Below, piece after piece: positions 52,712 to 62,637 of a stretch of 64,000 bases of DNA. The DNA lies in assembly GCA_014529675.2 (NCBI GenBank), contig CP076040.1:806001-870000 (forward strand), read 5' to 3'. The notes below the pieces were generated by a model. That model did no database searches. It had not been told where the DNA came from and worked only from the letters and a program-made list of their open reading frames with translations. The stretch comes from Opitutia bacterium ISCC 52. Its GTDB lineage: Bacteria > Verrucomicrobiota > Verrucomicrobiia > Opitutales > UBA2995. The first letter of the stretch is position 1. Each line of letters starts with the position of its first letter. The position numbers and the translations under genes were made by a program.

Positions 52712-53515
52712 TTAAAAATCCGTATCCGCTTCTTCGAAGTTCATTTCTTTAATCCATACCTTGCGGTAACGGACGTCGTGACCTTCCGCTTGCAGTTTCA
52801 ACCCTCCTGGGCGGTCGGTGATACCGAAGCCGTTGTCATTGCCACCGTCTAGCCCTGAGTTGGGGCCGCCCCATACTTTGTTGATCTGAACATTGGTGTG
52901 AACTTTTTCACCATTGAAGTAGACGGTTACGAGGGGTTTTTCAATTAGCACACCATCTTTGAAACGAGCTGCGCGAAACTGAATGTCGTAGGCGTTCCAC
53001 TTCCCGATGCCATTGTAGGCATGGTAGGGAGACTCAGACTCGTTGATGACGGCCGCCATGCCGTGCTTGGTCTTATCGCCATCGAGGATTTGAATCTCGT
53101 ACCTATTTTGCAAATACACTCCGCTGTTTCCACCTTCGGTGGTAATGAGAAACTCTACGTGCACGCGTTTGTCGCCGTATTTCTTTTTCGTGGTAATATC
53201 GGCCGCTCCATATTTTCCGCCTGCGGCTGCTGCATCGTTGGCGCTAATGGCTGGCCCTCCGTCAACCGGATCTTCAGTATCGAGCCACTTGATGGGCATC
53301 TCGGAACTGAATCTGGGTCCTTCCCAGTATTCCCAGTTGGCGTCCAGTGACGCACGGGTGCCATCGAGCAGGACTGCAGCGCCATCGACGGGGGCTGCAC
53401 CAACACCGATGTGGCTGCTGGAATCAGTCGAGGATGAGAGCTCCGACTTTTCTGACTGAGAGCAAGCGGCAAGAAGTATGGATGATAGAATGAGCAGTAT
53501 ACGAATGGGAGTCAT
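52712..53515 (-). CDS. DUF1080 (3-keto-disaccharide hydrolase-type) lipoprotein
   Basis: 267 residues. Lipobox ILLAAC after a hydrophobic start (IRILLILSSILLAAC), then an unstructured Ser-rich linker. The DUF1080 concanavalin-like domain covers about 45-265: EFLITTEGGNSGVYLQNRYEIQILD, HAYNGIGKWNAYDIQFRAA and GLKLQAEGHDVRYRKVWIKE. The family hydrolyses 3-keto-glycosides or binds glycans; residues cannot be placed more precisely. Surface or periplasmic lipoprotein. A member of the catabolic island. Confidence 0.93.
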   Translation of the reverse strand: MTPIRILLILSSILLAACSQSEKSELSSSTDSSSHIGVGAAPVDGAAVLLDGTRASLDANWEYWEGPRFSSEMPIKWLDTEDPVDGGPAISANDAAAAGGKYGAADITTKKKYGDKRVHVEFLITTEGGNSGVYLQNRYEIQILDGDKTKHGMAAVINESESPYHAYNGIGKWNAYDIQFRAARFKDGVLIEKPLVTVYFNGEKVHTNVQINKVWGGPNSGLDGGNDNGFGITDRPGGLKLQAEGHDVRYRKVWIKEMNFEEADTDF

Positions 53516-53575
53516 GATGGATGTGCTAGAAACTTTCTAGAATGAACGGTGAAGCGGGTTGTACTGGAAGGCAAA

Positions 53576-54841
53576 TCAAAGCTCCAAGGAGATTCCTGAG
53601 GTCGTGCTTCGGATAAACATATGGCCGTCACTGATAACAGGGGTGCCCCAACACTTCCCTTCGATGACGTCGGCCTCCGCTAACTCTTTATACTTAACGG
53701 GAGTGGGTTCTACGACGCTCATTCGACCAAAGTCACTTAATACAAAGAGCTTTTTGTCGGCCATGATCAGCTGACCCTGTCCAAACCCTTTTTTCTCCCA
53801 CTCAATCTTTCCGGTCACCATGTCGATGCATTTCAATTCGCCATCCCCAAACTCCTTGTAGCTATACAAGCCATACAAATGTCCTTCGTGAGCTACGGGC
53901 GTGCTCCAATGGCTTGCGACCGAGCTATTACCTCTTATGCGCCAGTGTTCTTTGGCGTCCCAGGCTTTATCTTTTTGGGTTACTTCTATCACGGCCGCTC
54001 CCGTGCCATAACCAGCGGTGACATGAATCAGGTTTCCGGATACAACTGGTGAAGCCGCTATCGACCCGCCAATCTTAAATGGATAGGTCCAAAGCTCTTT
54101 GCCCGTCTCGGGGTCCACGGATATCACTTCCTTTTTCAGGACGAAGAGAGCTTGTTCGATGCCATCAATGGTAGCCAGAACTGGAGTCGCGTGACTGACC
54201 CCATCGCTAGCTGTTTGCCAGAGGAGTGATCCATCGCTTACGCTAAATGCCAGTATGGCTTGTCCCTCGCCTCCGCCTGAAACGAACACCCGATCTCTGT
54301 GTACCAGAGGGGACATCGCATTTTGCCAACGAATCATTTTGCCGCCGAAGTCGTTTAGGATGTCTTGTTTCCATAGGAGTTTTCCGTTGCTGCTATCCAG
54401 GCAGTAAAGGTCGAACTGGCTTCCGTAGACAAAGACGCGTCCGTTGCTGACAACCGCGGTTGCTCTGGGGCCGTCTCCACCCTTGTTTGTGGGGGTGCCT
54501 CGATCGCCTCCCGGGTCGTAGCTAGCTTTTCCCAGTCCTGTGTTCCAGAGTAGCTTTCCAGTAGATGAGTCGAGTGCTACTACGATTTCACGGAGCTCTC
54601 CCTCGATTTTATTAAGTAGCACGGTGACAGCTTTCCCTTCTCCCACTACGAAAGAACTTAAGCCACCATTGCACTTTACTTGCCAGTTCGTGCTTGGTTT
54701 CCACGCGTCTTCGCCGATCTCTATGCTCTCAGTCGATATACGATCGTGGTTAGGGCCGTTAACCTGTGGCCAGTCGCCTGCGTGCACGCCTCTGAAAGAA
54801 AAAATGAGTAGGCCAATCAGGCACAAGGTTCCGAGGTTCAT
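53576..54841 (-). CDS. Exported PQQ-like beta-propeller protein
   Basis: 421 residues from the ATG at 54841, the natural start of a signal peptide (LGTLCLIGLLIFSFRGVHA). Blades with the GKxxW end: STGKLLWNTGL, SNGKLLWKQDI, ETGKELWTYPF, VTGKIEWEKKG. Opens with GDWPQVNGPNHDRIS. Start lies 23 bases after the stop of the next propeller gene on the same strand, so the two form an operon. Confidence 0.9.
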   Translation of the reverse strand: MNLGTLCLIGLLIFSFRGVHAGDWPQVNGPNHDRISTESIEIGEDAWKPSTNWQVKCNGGLSSFVVGEGKAVTVLLNKIEGELREIVVALDSSTGKLLWNTGLGKASYDPGGDRGTPTNKGGDGPRATAVVSNGRVFVYGSQFDLYCLDSSNGKLLWKQDILNDFGGKMIRWQNAMSPLVHRDRVFVSGGGEGQAILAFSVSDGSLLWQTASDGVSHATPVLATIDGIEQALFVLKKEVISVDPETGKELWTYPFKIGGSIAASPVVSGNLIHVTAGYGTGAAVIEVTQKDKAWDAKEHWRIRGNSSVASHWSTPVAHEGHLYGLYSYKEFGDGELKCIDMVTGKIEWEKKGFGQGQLIMADKKLFVLSDFGRMSVVEPTPVKYKELAEADVIEGKCWGTPVISDGHMFIRSTTSGISLEL

Positions 54842-54863
54842 GGGGCCGCTGTGTTCAGGGATG

Positions 54864-56138
54864 TTAGCTCTTGTTTCCGATGCAGTAGAGCGTAATTGCC
54901 GTGCGAACGTAGAGTTTGTCTCCATAGGGAACCGGAGTGGCGATCACAGGTTCGCCCATGTGATTCTCGGAAAGGACATCGATGCCGTCTTTGCCCAGCG
55001 CGCAGACAAACACGGTCCCATCATCCCGGCAGCAGATCAGGCGATCTCCAGCGATGATAGGGGAGGCGAAATATTTGTCTTTAGTCCGGGGTAGGGCGCT
55101 TTCCCAGATGATCTTACCGGAATCAATATCGATGGCATTAATGACGCCGCGGTCGGTAAGTACGATGGTCGAGTCGCCATAGATGGTGGGTGTTGGGACG
55201 TCCGGACCGATGCGTTGATGTTCCCACATGCGGGATTTGCTGGTGATATCTCCCTTGCCTGACATTTTGATGGCAGCAACGGCATAGCCACGACCATAGG
55301 GCACGATCGCGGTGTCACCCACGATGGTGTGGGAGGCAATGGTTCTCCAGTTTTTGTGATCGGTGGGGTTAAAATCTCCACAGGTCCAAATGGCTTTCCC
55401 GGTTTTTAAAGAGTGGCCGCTGAGTTGATCTGCTCCCCAGACGATCAATTGCTGTTGGCCATCCACTGTAGCGATGAGGGGGGTTGTGTAGGCATCGTTC
55501 GATTCTGTGTTGGCGCCAGTATTACGATCGACCTTCCAGACCTCTTTCCCGGAATCTTTGTCCAATGCGAGGACGTAGGTCTCTGCCTTTTCCCCGCTGC
55601 GGCGTGAGAGCTGCTGCATAACCGCTACGAATACCTTACCATTGGCCACTACGGGTGAAGTGCCGAGGTCCCACCATTGGCTGGTGATGCTGTATTCCTT
55701 TTGCAGGTCTTTTCGCCAGAGCTCTTTGCCCGCATGACTGAACTTAGCCAGAATGGCGGATTTGAAATAAACATAGACGCCGCTATCGTCCACGACGGGG
55801 CTAGGGTTGGCACCCGTGCCTTGGCGGTGGCTGCCACCTTCACCTTTGCCCACCTGGACTTCCCACTTCTTTTCCCCAGACAGATTGTAGGCGAAGAGCA
55901 TATTCGTGCCTCTGTCCATGCTGGTGATATATAAGCTGTTTTTCCAAATAGCCGGGGTGGAGGCTCCCTCACCGGGGAGCTCTGCGGACCACAGGACATT
56001 CTGGCTATCCGAAAATGCGTTGGGGAAATTTTGATTTCCCGACGTCAGGTTGAAGTTGGGGCCTCGCCAGTTGTTCCACTCAGCCGAGAGTGGAGATAGA
56101 GCGAAACAAAGAAGAATCAGGGTGTGTCTTAGGGTCAT
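54864..56138 (-). CDS. Exported PQQ-like beta-propeller protein
   Basis: 424 residues with signal peptide (TLILLCFALSPLSAE). WNNWRGPNFNLTSGNQ is the typical opening. Blades: GEKKWEVQVGK, AGKELWRKDL, SGKEVWKVDR, TGKAIWTCGD, SGKIIWESALP. Likely periplasmic. Upstream partner of the other propeller gene and divergent from the TonB receptor, with which it may share a regulatory region (56139-56331), where I see AT-rich sequence but no defined operator. Confidence 0.9.
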   Translation of the reverse strand: MTLRHTLILLCFALSPLSAEWNNWRGPNFNLTSGNQNFPNAFSDSQNVLWSAELPGEGASTPAIWKNSLYITSMDRGTNMLFAYNLSGEKKWEVQVGKGEGGSHRQGTGANPSPVVDDSGVYVYFKSAILAKFSHAGKELWRKDLQKEYSITSQWWDLGTSPVVANGKVFVAVMQQLSRRSGEKAETYVLALDKDSGKEVWKVDRNTGANTESNDAYTTPLIATVDGQQQLIVWGADQLSGHSLKTGKAIWTCGDFNPTDHKNWRTIASHTIVGDTAIVPYGRGYAVAAIKMSGKGDITSKSRMWEHQRIGPDVPTPTIYGDSTIVLTDRGVINAIDIDSGKIIWESALPRTKDKYFASPIIAGDRLICCRDDGTVFVCALGKDGIDVLSENHMGEPVIATPVPYGDKLYVRTAITLYCIGNKS

Positions 56139-56331
56139 GATGGATAAATATGATTTTGTATCATCAGGGAATTATTGTGCATTTTGTGTGATTTCAATCT
56201 TGGAGTGCCGACAAATTCCTACTTTATGTGTATCCTTCATTTTTTAACTACCCTGAAAATAACACTGATAAACTAGATGCTCGTTACCTTTTGGCCTAAC
56301 AAGACGTTACTTAAATCTACGCCAATAAACT

Positions 56332-58428
56332 ATGATACCAAAGAACCTTCACTTAGGGACCATCCTATCATTCTCACTGTCCACAGGTCTCCTGATGGGC
56401 CAGGACTCCTTCGATAGCTCGGAGATTGTCGATCTGGATCTCATGGAGATTAAGTCAGAATACCAATTTAACGACCTGGAAGTGGAGCTTTCACGGTCAG
56501 ACTTAAACGAGAATCTGTTGGGCATTTACGGTTCGAATCAGCTACAGGACCTATCAGGTCTGGCTCCCAACCTTTTCACCAGTCACAGTGACACCCGTGG
56601 GTTTGGGGATGTGATCAGCATGCGTGGTAGCGCCAACTCGCTGTTTTTCAGCCCTCCTTCGGTTGCACTCTACGTCGATGATGTGCCGCAAGGCTCTGTG
56701 GCATCTTATCCTGGGGAACTGCTCAATATTGGCTACGTGAGCATCTTGTCCGGCCCGCAGTCGACCAGCTTTGGACGGAATGCTACGGCGGGCATCATTA
56801 ATATCCATACGCGTGTTCCCGGCGATGAGCAGCGAGGAGCTGTGCAATTGGAGTATGGTTCGTTTGATTCAAGAATTGCCCGAGTCCTCTTCGATGGTCC
56901 TATGAGCAATGGTGCTGCTTACAGCGCCAGTTTTGGATATTCTGCCCGTGACGGTTATATTGATAATATTGTCTCTGGAAAAACCGAGGATGACCGCGAG
57001 TCATTCCAAGGAAGAGTAAACTTCTACATGAATCCAAGCGAGGATACCCAGATTCGTTTCGGTGTATTTGCGGAGTCGGTCAATGATGGGTCTACTCGCC
57101 TGAGCTCTTTGTGGAGCCCAGATCCGTTTGAAGTCTCTTCTAACATAGAAGGTGTGACAAAGCTCGACCGTCGCCAACTCAACTTTCAGCTGAAAAAGCT
57201 CATGGAGACCGGCTTGCTGATTGCAACCACCTCCTACCAGGACTGGGATTTGGATCCCTCTTTGACGGATCTTGATCTAAGTGTATTGGATTTTGGATTT
57301 TCAAAAGTGATTCAAGATGAAGAGCTTTGGACCCAGGAGATTCGCTTCGAGTCCGAGCCAGTCGCCAATGGTGTTGTTTGGACCACCGGACTCTTTTTCC
57401 TCGATTCAACAACCAATGGAGATGCCACCCGTGAGTTTCCCGTTCCACCCGGCGACTTTGTGCCTCCCGGATTCGTCCAGACTGAGCGGACGCAGTTCGA
57501 AACCGAACACACCAACATTGCTGGCTACCTGAATGGCGACATGCCCATTTCCGAGACTGTCGTTTTCAATATGGGTGCACGTATCGACAGCAATGACTCT
57601 TCGATCTACCGAATCAAAGAAGCGTCCAACAACTTTGGATTCCCAAGCCCACCAGAACCGATGGTCAATGAGGACCAGTCAGAAACCGAATGGTCTGCCA
57701 CGGCCGGCTTCACCGTCGAAGTAAACGAGAATGTCGATTTGATTGCCCGCGGTTCAATTTCCACCAAGCCAGAAGGCTACAGCGGATATACGGCCAATCC
57801 CAATTTCCTCAGTTTCGAGTCCGAGCACATGACCTCCTTGGAGGCTGGAATCAACTTTGAGTCATCCGATGGCCTTGTGAGCGGCTCCTTGGTTGCTTTT
57901 GCCAATGATACCGACGATTACCAGTTTGAGCGCACGGTTCCCTTTTCCACAGACTTTGTCGTCGTCAATGCGGACGAGGTCTCAGCTACTGGACTTGAAG
58001 GCAAATTGGTTTTCAACCCTGTTGAAGGGCTATTTTTTGACTTCCAAGGTGGATTCTCCAATGCCGAATTCGACAGACACCGCGACTCCCTCGGCATGGA
58101 CGTTTCTGGCAATCACGTGCCATTTATCCCTGAATACACACTCCGTTCCGGGATTCGCTACGAATCAGGCAGTGGATTCTTCGGTAGCACCTCCTACACG
58201 GCCTTTGGAAAAACCTATTACAATGAGCAAAATGATGTCACCTTTGCCCAATCGGCGTTTGGTGTTTGGGACTTACAACTCGGATTCCGGAAGAATAATT
58301 TTACCATCTCGGTCTTCGGGCGTAATCTGACAGACGAGTCTTTCTATCAATTCATCAACCCTGAAATTCAGGCTGGAAGCCCTGGCGCGCCTGAGAGATT
58401 TGGCTTGCGCATCGACTTTATCTATTAG
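56332..58428 (+). CDS. TonB-dependent outer-membrane receptor
   Basis: 698 residues with signal peptide (LSTGLLMG). Plug domain about 50-180: LQDLSGLAPNLFTSHSDTRG, ISMRGSANSLFF, PSVALYVDDVPQG, VSILSGPQSTSFGRNATAGIINIHTR. The rest forms a barrel ending with Phe-Ile-Tyr. No clear TonB box; the stretch EIVDLDLMEI may serve. Imports a siderophore, carbohydrate or other large substrate. Located between the two propeller pairs, so it probably feeds the same pathway. Confidence 0.95.
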   Translation: MIPKNLHLGTILSFSLSTGLLMGQDSFDSSEIVDLDLMEIKSEYQFNDLEVELSRSDLNENLLGIYGSNQLQDLSGLAPNLFTSHSDTRGFGDVISMRGSANSLFFSPPSVALYVDDVPQGSVASYPGELLNIGYVSILSGPQSTSFGRNATAGIINIHTRVPGDEQRGAVQLEYGSFDSRIARVLFDGPMSNGAAYSASFGYSARDGYIDNIVSGKTEDDRESFQGRVNFYMNPSEDTQIRFGVFAESVNDGSTRLSSLWSPDPFEVSSNIEGVTKLDRRQLNFQLKKLMETGLLIATTSYQDWDLDPSLTDLDLSVLDFGFSKVIQDEELWTQEIRFESEPVANGVVWTTGLFFLDSTTNGDATREFPVPPGDFVPPGFVQTERTQFETEHTNIAGYLNGDMPISETVVFNMGARIDSNDSSIYRIKEASNNFGFPSPPEPMVNEDQSETEWSATAGFTVEVNENVDLIARGSISTKPEGYSGYTANPNFLSFESEHMTSLEAGINFESSDGLVSGSLVAFANDTDDYQFERTVPFSTDFVVVNADEVSATGLEGKLVFNPVEGLFFDFQGGFSNAEFDRHRDSLGMDVSGNHVPFIPEYTLRSGIRYESGSGFFGSTSYTAFGKTYYNEQNDVTFAQSAFGVWDLQLGFRKNNFTISVFGRNLTDESFYQFINPEIQAGSPGAPERFGLRIDFIY

Positions 58429-58562
58429 TTCTTTAAACAGCGGTAAGCGGACAGAGTCCTGCCAGTTATACCCTTCTGGTAAGGAGGCGGTAAGGTGCTG
58501 TCTGTTATTATCCTTCACGAATCTTAAATTGCCTGTGTAACTCTGTTACACATCCCCAAGTT

Positions 58563-60815
58563 ATGAAATCGATCCGATCCCTTTCACTTCTTCTGGCAGT
58601 CCTCTTTAGTGTAGCTGAGTTATCGGCTGCCAGTGGCTGGCTCAACTGGCGTGGTCCCGACCAAAATGGGAATTCCCCTGCCAAAGTTTCGCTTCCTGAT
58701 TCTTTGAATCTTGAAGGTAGCGAGCACCGCTGGACTTATCCGGTGCGCGGAGCTGGAACACCGGTTGCGGCCGATGGACGCATCTACGCCTTTGGCTTTT
58801 ATGGCGAAACCGGCTTAGTGGAGGAAACGTTACTCTGCCTAGATGCCGAAACCGGCGAGAAGATCTGGGAGCATCGTTTTGCCGATTACATTTCTGATAT
58901 TGTATATAACCGTTATGCGGTAGGGGCTCCTGCAGTCGATCCGGAGACGGGCAATGTCTACGTCGAGTCCACCAACGGACACGTCATGGCTTTCAACAAG
59001 GATGGAGACATGCTCTGGGAGCACTCCATGATGGAAGAGTACGGACGCTTAACCTTTCCGAATGGAAGAACCGGGGCTCCCGGAATCGATGGTGATGTCG
59101 TAGTCATTCACTGCATCACCGCCAACTGGTCCACCAACGGTCCGGCCCGAAATCGTTTCTACGGCTTCGACAAGATTACCGGTGAGCTACTCTGGCACAG
59201 CACTCCCGGTGTTGGGCCGATTGACAGTTCTTTTTCCACCCCGGTCTTTGCTGACCTAGGTGACCAACGCGTGTTCTACGCCGGCACGGGTTGTGGAAAT
59301 GTAGTCTGTGTGAATGCTCGGACGGGTGAATCTGTCTGGCGTTTCCAACTCGCTACCGGTGGAGTTAACTCCGGAGTAATCCTGGTTGGAAAGGATGGGC
59401 TCATCGCCGTTCATGGTAAGGAGAATATTGATACCACGGCCAAGGGTCGTTTGGTTCGCTTGAAGATTCCTTCTGAGTACCCTGAAAATTTACCACTGAT
59501 TTTAGGCGCTGAGTCAGAAGTCTGGCGTAACGACGAACACGTCGCGTTCACCAGTTCGCCCACTTTGGTTGGTGATCGTGTTTATACAACCATTGCTACC
59601 GGAAGCCTTCTCGCTGTAGACATCAAAACTGGTGAAACGATTTGGTCGCAAAAATTGGCCCCTGACCAATTGCATGCATCGCCTACTTATGCCGACGGCA
59701 AATTCTACGTGCCTATGCTCGATGGAATCACTCACATCCTCAAGGATGGTGGTGAGGCTGCAGAAATGCTTCACTCAGATGAGATGGGAGCGAACTGCAT
59801 GGGAGCGCCTGCTGTTTATCATAACCGCGTTTACGTATTCACCAAAGAAGGACTCCACTGCTTCGGCGACAAGAAGCTCAAGAAGGTAAAATACAAAAAT
59901 GCGTCTACCAGGAAAGCTGGAAAAATTGCCCAGATTCAATTGGTCCCTGCTGAGTTCGCTCTGGGATCTGACGATCAAGTAGAGTTTAAGGTTTACGGAC
60001 TGGATGCCGGTGGACGTCGAGTGAAAGACATCACTGACCAAGCGAGCTTCGTCAAATGGAATCCACCCAGCGCTCCAAGACCTTCCGAGGTCGACGCAGC
60101 TCTTTCAGGCAATCGCCTCACCCGTCCTGGTCAGGGCAAGTTGACCGGAGGATACATTCAAGCCACCGTCGATGGCATGACCAGTGTGAGTCGTGGACGA
60201 GTCGTTGCCGGCAATGGTTACACCTCGGATTTTGAAGAGACCAAGTTGTTTCTAAAAGACAAGGACGGTGTCGCTGTATCTCCTCCTCCGGGAACCTGGC
60301 TCGGTGCTGGTCCCAAGTGGCACATCATGGAGCGTGATGGAAACAAAGTTGCGGCCTACCGTTTGGAGAACCTCCTATGGCAACGCAGTATGAACTTCAT
60401 CGGCAAGACCGACATGAAGAGCTACACCATTGAGGCTGATGTGATGACTGACGGTAATCGCCGTATCATGTCCACAGTTGGACTGGTTAATCAGCGTTAC
60501 CTCATCGCGCTTTCCGGTAACCAACGTTTGCTCGAAATTTCCAGTAACCACGAACGTGTGAAAGACTCCGTCAAATTTCCTATCAAGGCCAATGCCTGGT
60601 ATCGCCTGAAAACTCGGGTAGACACGAATGCAGATGGCAGTGGAGTTGTACGCGCTAAAGCCTGGGAAAAAGGGCAGCCAGAACCGGATGCCTGGACGAT
60701 CGAGTCCAAACAAGACAAAGTTCATAAACAAGGTGCGCCGGGTGTCTTTGCATTTGCACCGCAAAGTCAGAAGCGCGTCTTCATCGATAACATTTCCATT
60801 TCTTCTAATAACTAA
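58563..60815 (+). CDS. Large PQQ-like propeller with a C-terminal beta-sandwich
   Basis: 750 residues with signal peptide (LSLLLAVLFSVAELSA). Residues about 30-440 are a propeller opening WLNWRGPDQNGNSP, with blades AETGEKIWEHRF, ITGELLWHSTP, RTGESVWRFQL, KTGETIWSQKL. About 440-560 is a linker with an Ig-like stretch (VPAEFALGSDDQVEFKVYGLDAGGR). About 575-750 is a jelly-roll-like domain (MTDGNRRIMSTVGLVNQRYLI ... NAWYRLKTRVDTNADGSGVVR), like a LamG or DUF1080 carbohydrate module. Likely periplasmic. Its stop is 11 bases before the next gene. Confidence 0.9.
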   Translation: MKSIRSLSLLLAVLFSVAELSAASGWLNWRGPDQNGNSPAKVSLPDSLNLEGSEHRWTYPVRGAGTPVAADGRIYAFGFYGETGLVEETLLCLDAETGEKIWEHRFADYISDIVYNRYAVGAPAVDPETGNVYVESTNGHVMAFNKDGDMLWEHSMMEEYGRLTFPNGRTGAPGIDGDVVVIHCITANWSTNGPARNRFYGFDKITGELLWHSTPGVGPIDSSFSTPVFADLGDQRVFYAGTGCGNVVCVNARTGESVWRFQLATGGVNSGVILVGKDGLIAVHGKENIDTTAKGRLVRLKIPSEYPENLPLILGAESEVWRNDEHVAFTSSPTLVGDRVYTTIATGSLLAVDIKTGETIWSQKLAPDQLHASPTYADGKFYVPMLDGITHILKDGGEAAEMLHSDEMGANCMGAPAVYHNRVYVFTKEGLHCFGDKKLKKVKYKNASTRKAGKIAQIQLVPAEFALGSDDQVEFKVYGLDAGGRRVKDITDQASFVKWNPPSAPRPSEVDAALSGNRLTRPGQGKLTGGYIQATVDGMTSVSRGRVVAGNGYTSDFEETKLFLKDKDGVAVSPPPGTWLGAGPKWHIMERDGNKVAAYRLENLLWQRSMNFIGKTDMKSYTIEADVMTDGNRRIMSTVGLVNQRYLIALSGNQRLLEISSNHERVKDSVKFPIKANAWYRLKTRVDTNADGSGVVRAKAWEKGQPEPDAWTIESKQDKVHKQGAPGVFAFAPQSQKRVFIDNISISSNN

Positions 60816-60826
60816 GAAACCCAGTC

Positions 60827-62356
60827 ATGAATCTTAAGAAAACAATTTTACTTATTACTTCTCTCTGTGCCGCATGGTCGGTTCAAGCTGCCGACTGGCC
60901 GACTTGGGGCGGATCTGCGGATCGCAACATGGTTGGCGAAGCCAGCGGTATACCAACTGAAATCGAGAGTGGGGACTACCTGCCCAAGAGTGAGGAAATC
61001 AACATGGAAACAACCAAGGGCGTCAAGTGGGTCGCCAAGTTGGGTTCACAAACTTATGGCACCCCTGTGGCTGCCGGAGGCAGAATCTATGTTGGAACGA
61101 ATAATGAGTCTCCTCGCAACGAGGACCAGAAGGGTGACCGCGGAGTGCTGATGTGCTTTGACGAAAAGACCGGCGAATTCCTGTGGCAGCTTTTGATTCC
61201 CAAACTCGGTGCAGGTAAGGTCAGTGACTGGGAATTTGTAGGACTTTGTTCTTCCCCCGCGATCGAAGGTGATCGTGGCTGGATCATTACCAACCGCGGA
61301 GAAGCACTTTGCTTTGACGTAGAAGGCATGGCTAATGGCAACGACGGTGAGTTTCAGGATGAAGCCACCTACTTCTCATCCACACCGGGCGAAAAGGTTG
61401 AGGTAACAGAAACGGATGGAGACATCCTTTGGGTGGTCGATGCTCGTGAAGAACTCGGTGTATTTCCTCACAACGTTTCCAGTTGTTCTCCACTCATCTA
61501 TGGCGACAAAATTTATGCGGCTACTTCCAATGGAGTAGACTGGTCACATAAGAATATCCCTTCTCCGTTTTCACCAGCCTTGGTGGTTATGGACAAGAAT
61601 ACCGGTGAGCTTCTTGGTGAAGAAGTTTCTGGCGTATCCGAAAGAGTCTTACACGCAAGCTGGAGTACTCCTGCTATTGGTGAAATCAATGGCGAACCTA
61701 CCGTAGTTTGGGGTGGGGGAGACGGATGGGCTTATGGTTACGATCTGGAGCCTGTGATGCACGAAGACGGATTTCCTATTCTCAAAGAGCGCTTTCGCTA
61801 TGACGCCAATCTTCCTGAATATCGCGAGAAAGATGGCGAGCCGATCAAATACGCTACCTACGAAGGCGCCAGTGAGATCATCGCGACTACCATCATTGCC
61901 AACAACAAGGCTTATGCGATTATAGGACAGGACCCTGAGCATGGTGATGGTGTGGGTCGTCTAAGTTGTATCGACCCCAGCATGGAAGGTGATATCTCCG
62001 GAAAAGCGATTTGGACTTATGAAGGCATTGGTCGTTCTATCTCAACCGCCAGTGTAGCCGATGGACTTATCTTCCAAGCGGAATACGATGGCGATATCCA
62101 CTGCCTCGATGCCGAAACCGGTGAGCACCTCTGGGTTCACGAAACGAATAGCCGTATCTGGTCCTCTACTTTGGTAGCCGATGGGAAAGTCATCATTGGT
62201 AACGAGGATGGTGAGTTGGTTATGCTCAAAGCCTCTCGCGAAAAAGAAGAAATTTCCTTAGCCGACTTTTACACACCTATTTACTGTAGCCCGATTGTGG
62301 CTAACGATACGCTCTTTGTGACGACTCAAACTCACATGTACGCGATCGGCCAGTAG
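60827..62356 (+). CDS. Exported PQQ-like beta-propeller protein
   Basis: 509 residues with signal peptide (LLITSLCAAWSVQA). WPTWGGSADRNMVGEASGIP opens it; blades include EKTGEFLWQLL, KNTGELLGEEV, AETGEHLWVHE. The blade spacing with long insertions is typical of large Planctomycete/Verrucomicrobial members. Forms an operon with the preceding gene; a DUF3311/SSS pair follows on the same strand, so a common transcript is plausible. Confidence 0.9.
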   Translation: MNLKKTILLITSLCAAWSVQAADWPTWGGSADRNMVGEASGIPTEIESGDYLPKSEEINMETTKGVKWVAKLGSQTYGTPVAAGGRIYVGTNNESPRNEDQKGDRGVLMCFDEKTGEFLWQLLIPKLGAGKVSDWEFVGLCSSPAIEGDRGWIITNRGEALCFDVEGMANGNDGEFQDEATYFSSTPGEKVEVTETDGDILWVVDAREELGVFPHNVSSCSPLIYGDKIYAATSNGVDWSHKNIPSPFSPALVVMDKNTGELLGEEVSGVSERVLHASWSTPAIGEINGEPTVVWGGGDGWAYGYDLEPVMHEDGFPILKERFRYDANLPEYREKDGEPIKYATYEGASEIIATTIIANNKAYAIIGQDPEHGDGVGRLSCIDPSMEGDISGKAIWTYEGIGRSISTASVADGLIFQAEYDGDIHCLDAETGEHLWVHETNSRIWSSTLVADGKVIIGNEDGELVMLKASREKEEISLADFYTPIYCSPIVANDTLFVTTQTHMYAIGQ

Positions 62357-62397
62357 GGTGATTTCTCTCCGTCTCTAACCGTCACCCCAGTAACTCC

Positions 62398-62637
62398 ATG
62401 TCCAAGAAAACGCTCGTATTCGGCTACTTGGTCTTGCTTGCCATATTGCATCAAGACTTCTGGCTGAAAGATAACGCCTCCCTCGTATTCGGCTTTTTGC
62501 CTGCAACCTTAGCCTACCATATGGGCTTCGTTTGTGCTGCGGCCCTTGGTTGGCTCATGGTGATCAAGTTTGCCTGGCCCAAAGGCCTGGAAGGCAAACC
62601 TGATTCGGACAGCGCGAGTGAAGGAGGGGCAGAGTAA
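62398..62637 (+). CDS. DUF3311-type small membrane protein
   Basis: 79 residues, two helices (TLVFGYLVLLAILHQDFW and LPATLAYHMGFVCAAALGWLMVI), with the conserved HQDFW and LAYH. DUF3311 proteins are nearly always encoded directly before an SSS symporter and are thought to be an auxiliary subunit. Here the stop (TAA) overlaps the ATG of the symporter by one base. Confidence 0.9.
   Translation: MSKKTLVFGYLVLLAILHQDFWLKDNASLVFGFLPATLAYHMGFVCAAALGWLMVIKFAWPKGLEGKPDSDSASEGGAE

Noticed and set aside
56300-56325. GCCTAAC followed closely by GTTAC before the TonB receptor gene, resembling attC boxes.
   Set aside because: Spacing is only a few bases, no stem is possible, and no cassette gene adjoins it.
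56139-56331. Possible shared operator between the divergent propeller and TonB receptor genes.
   Set aside because: AT-rich sequence is present but no palindrome or known operator could be identified by eye.
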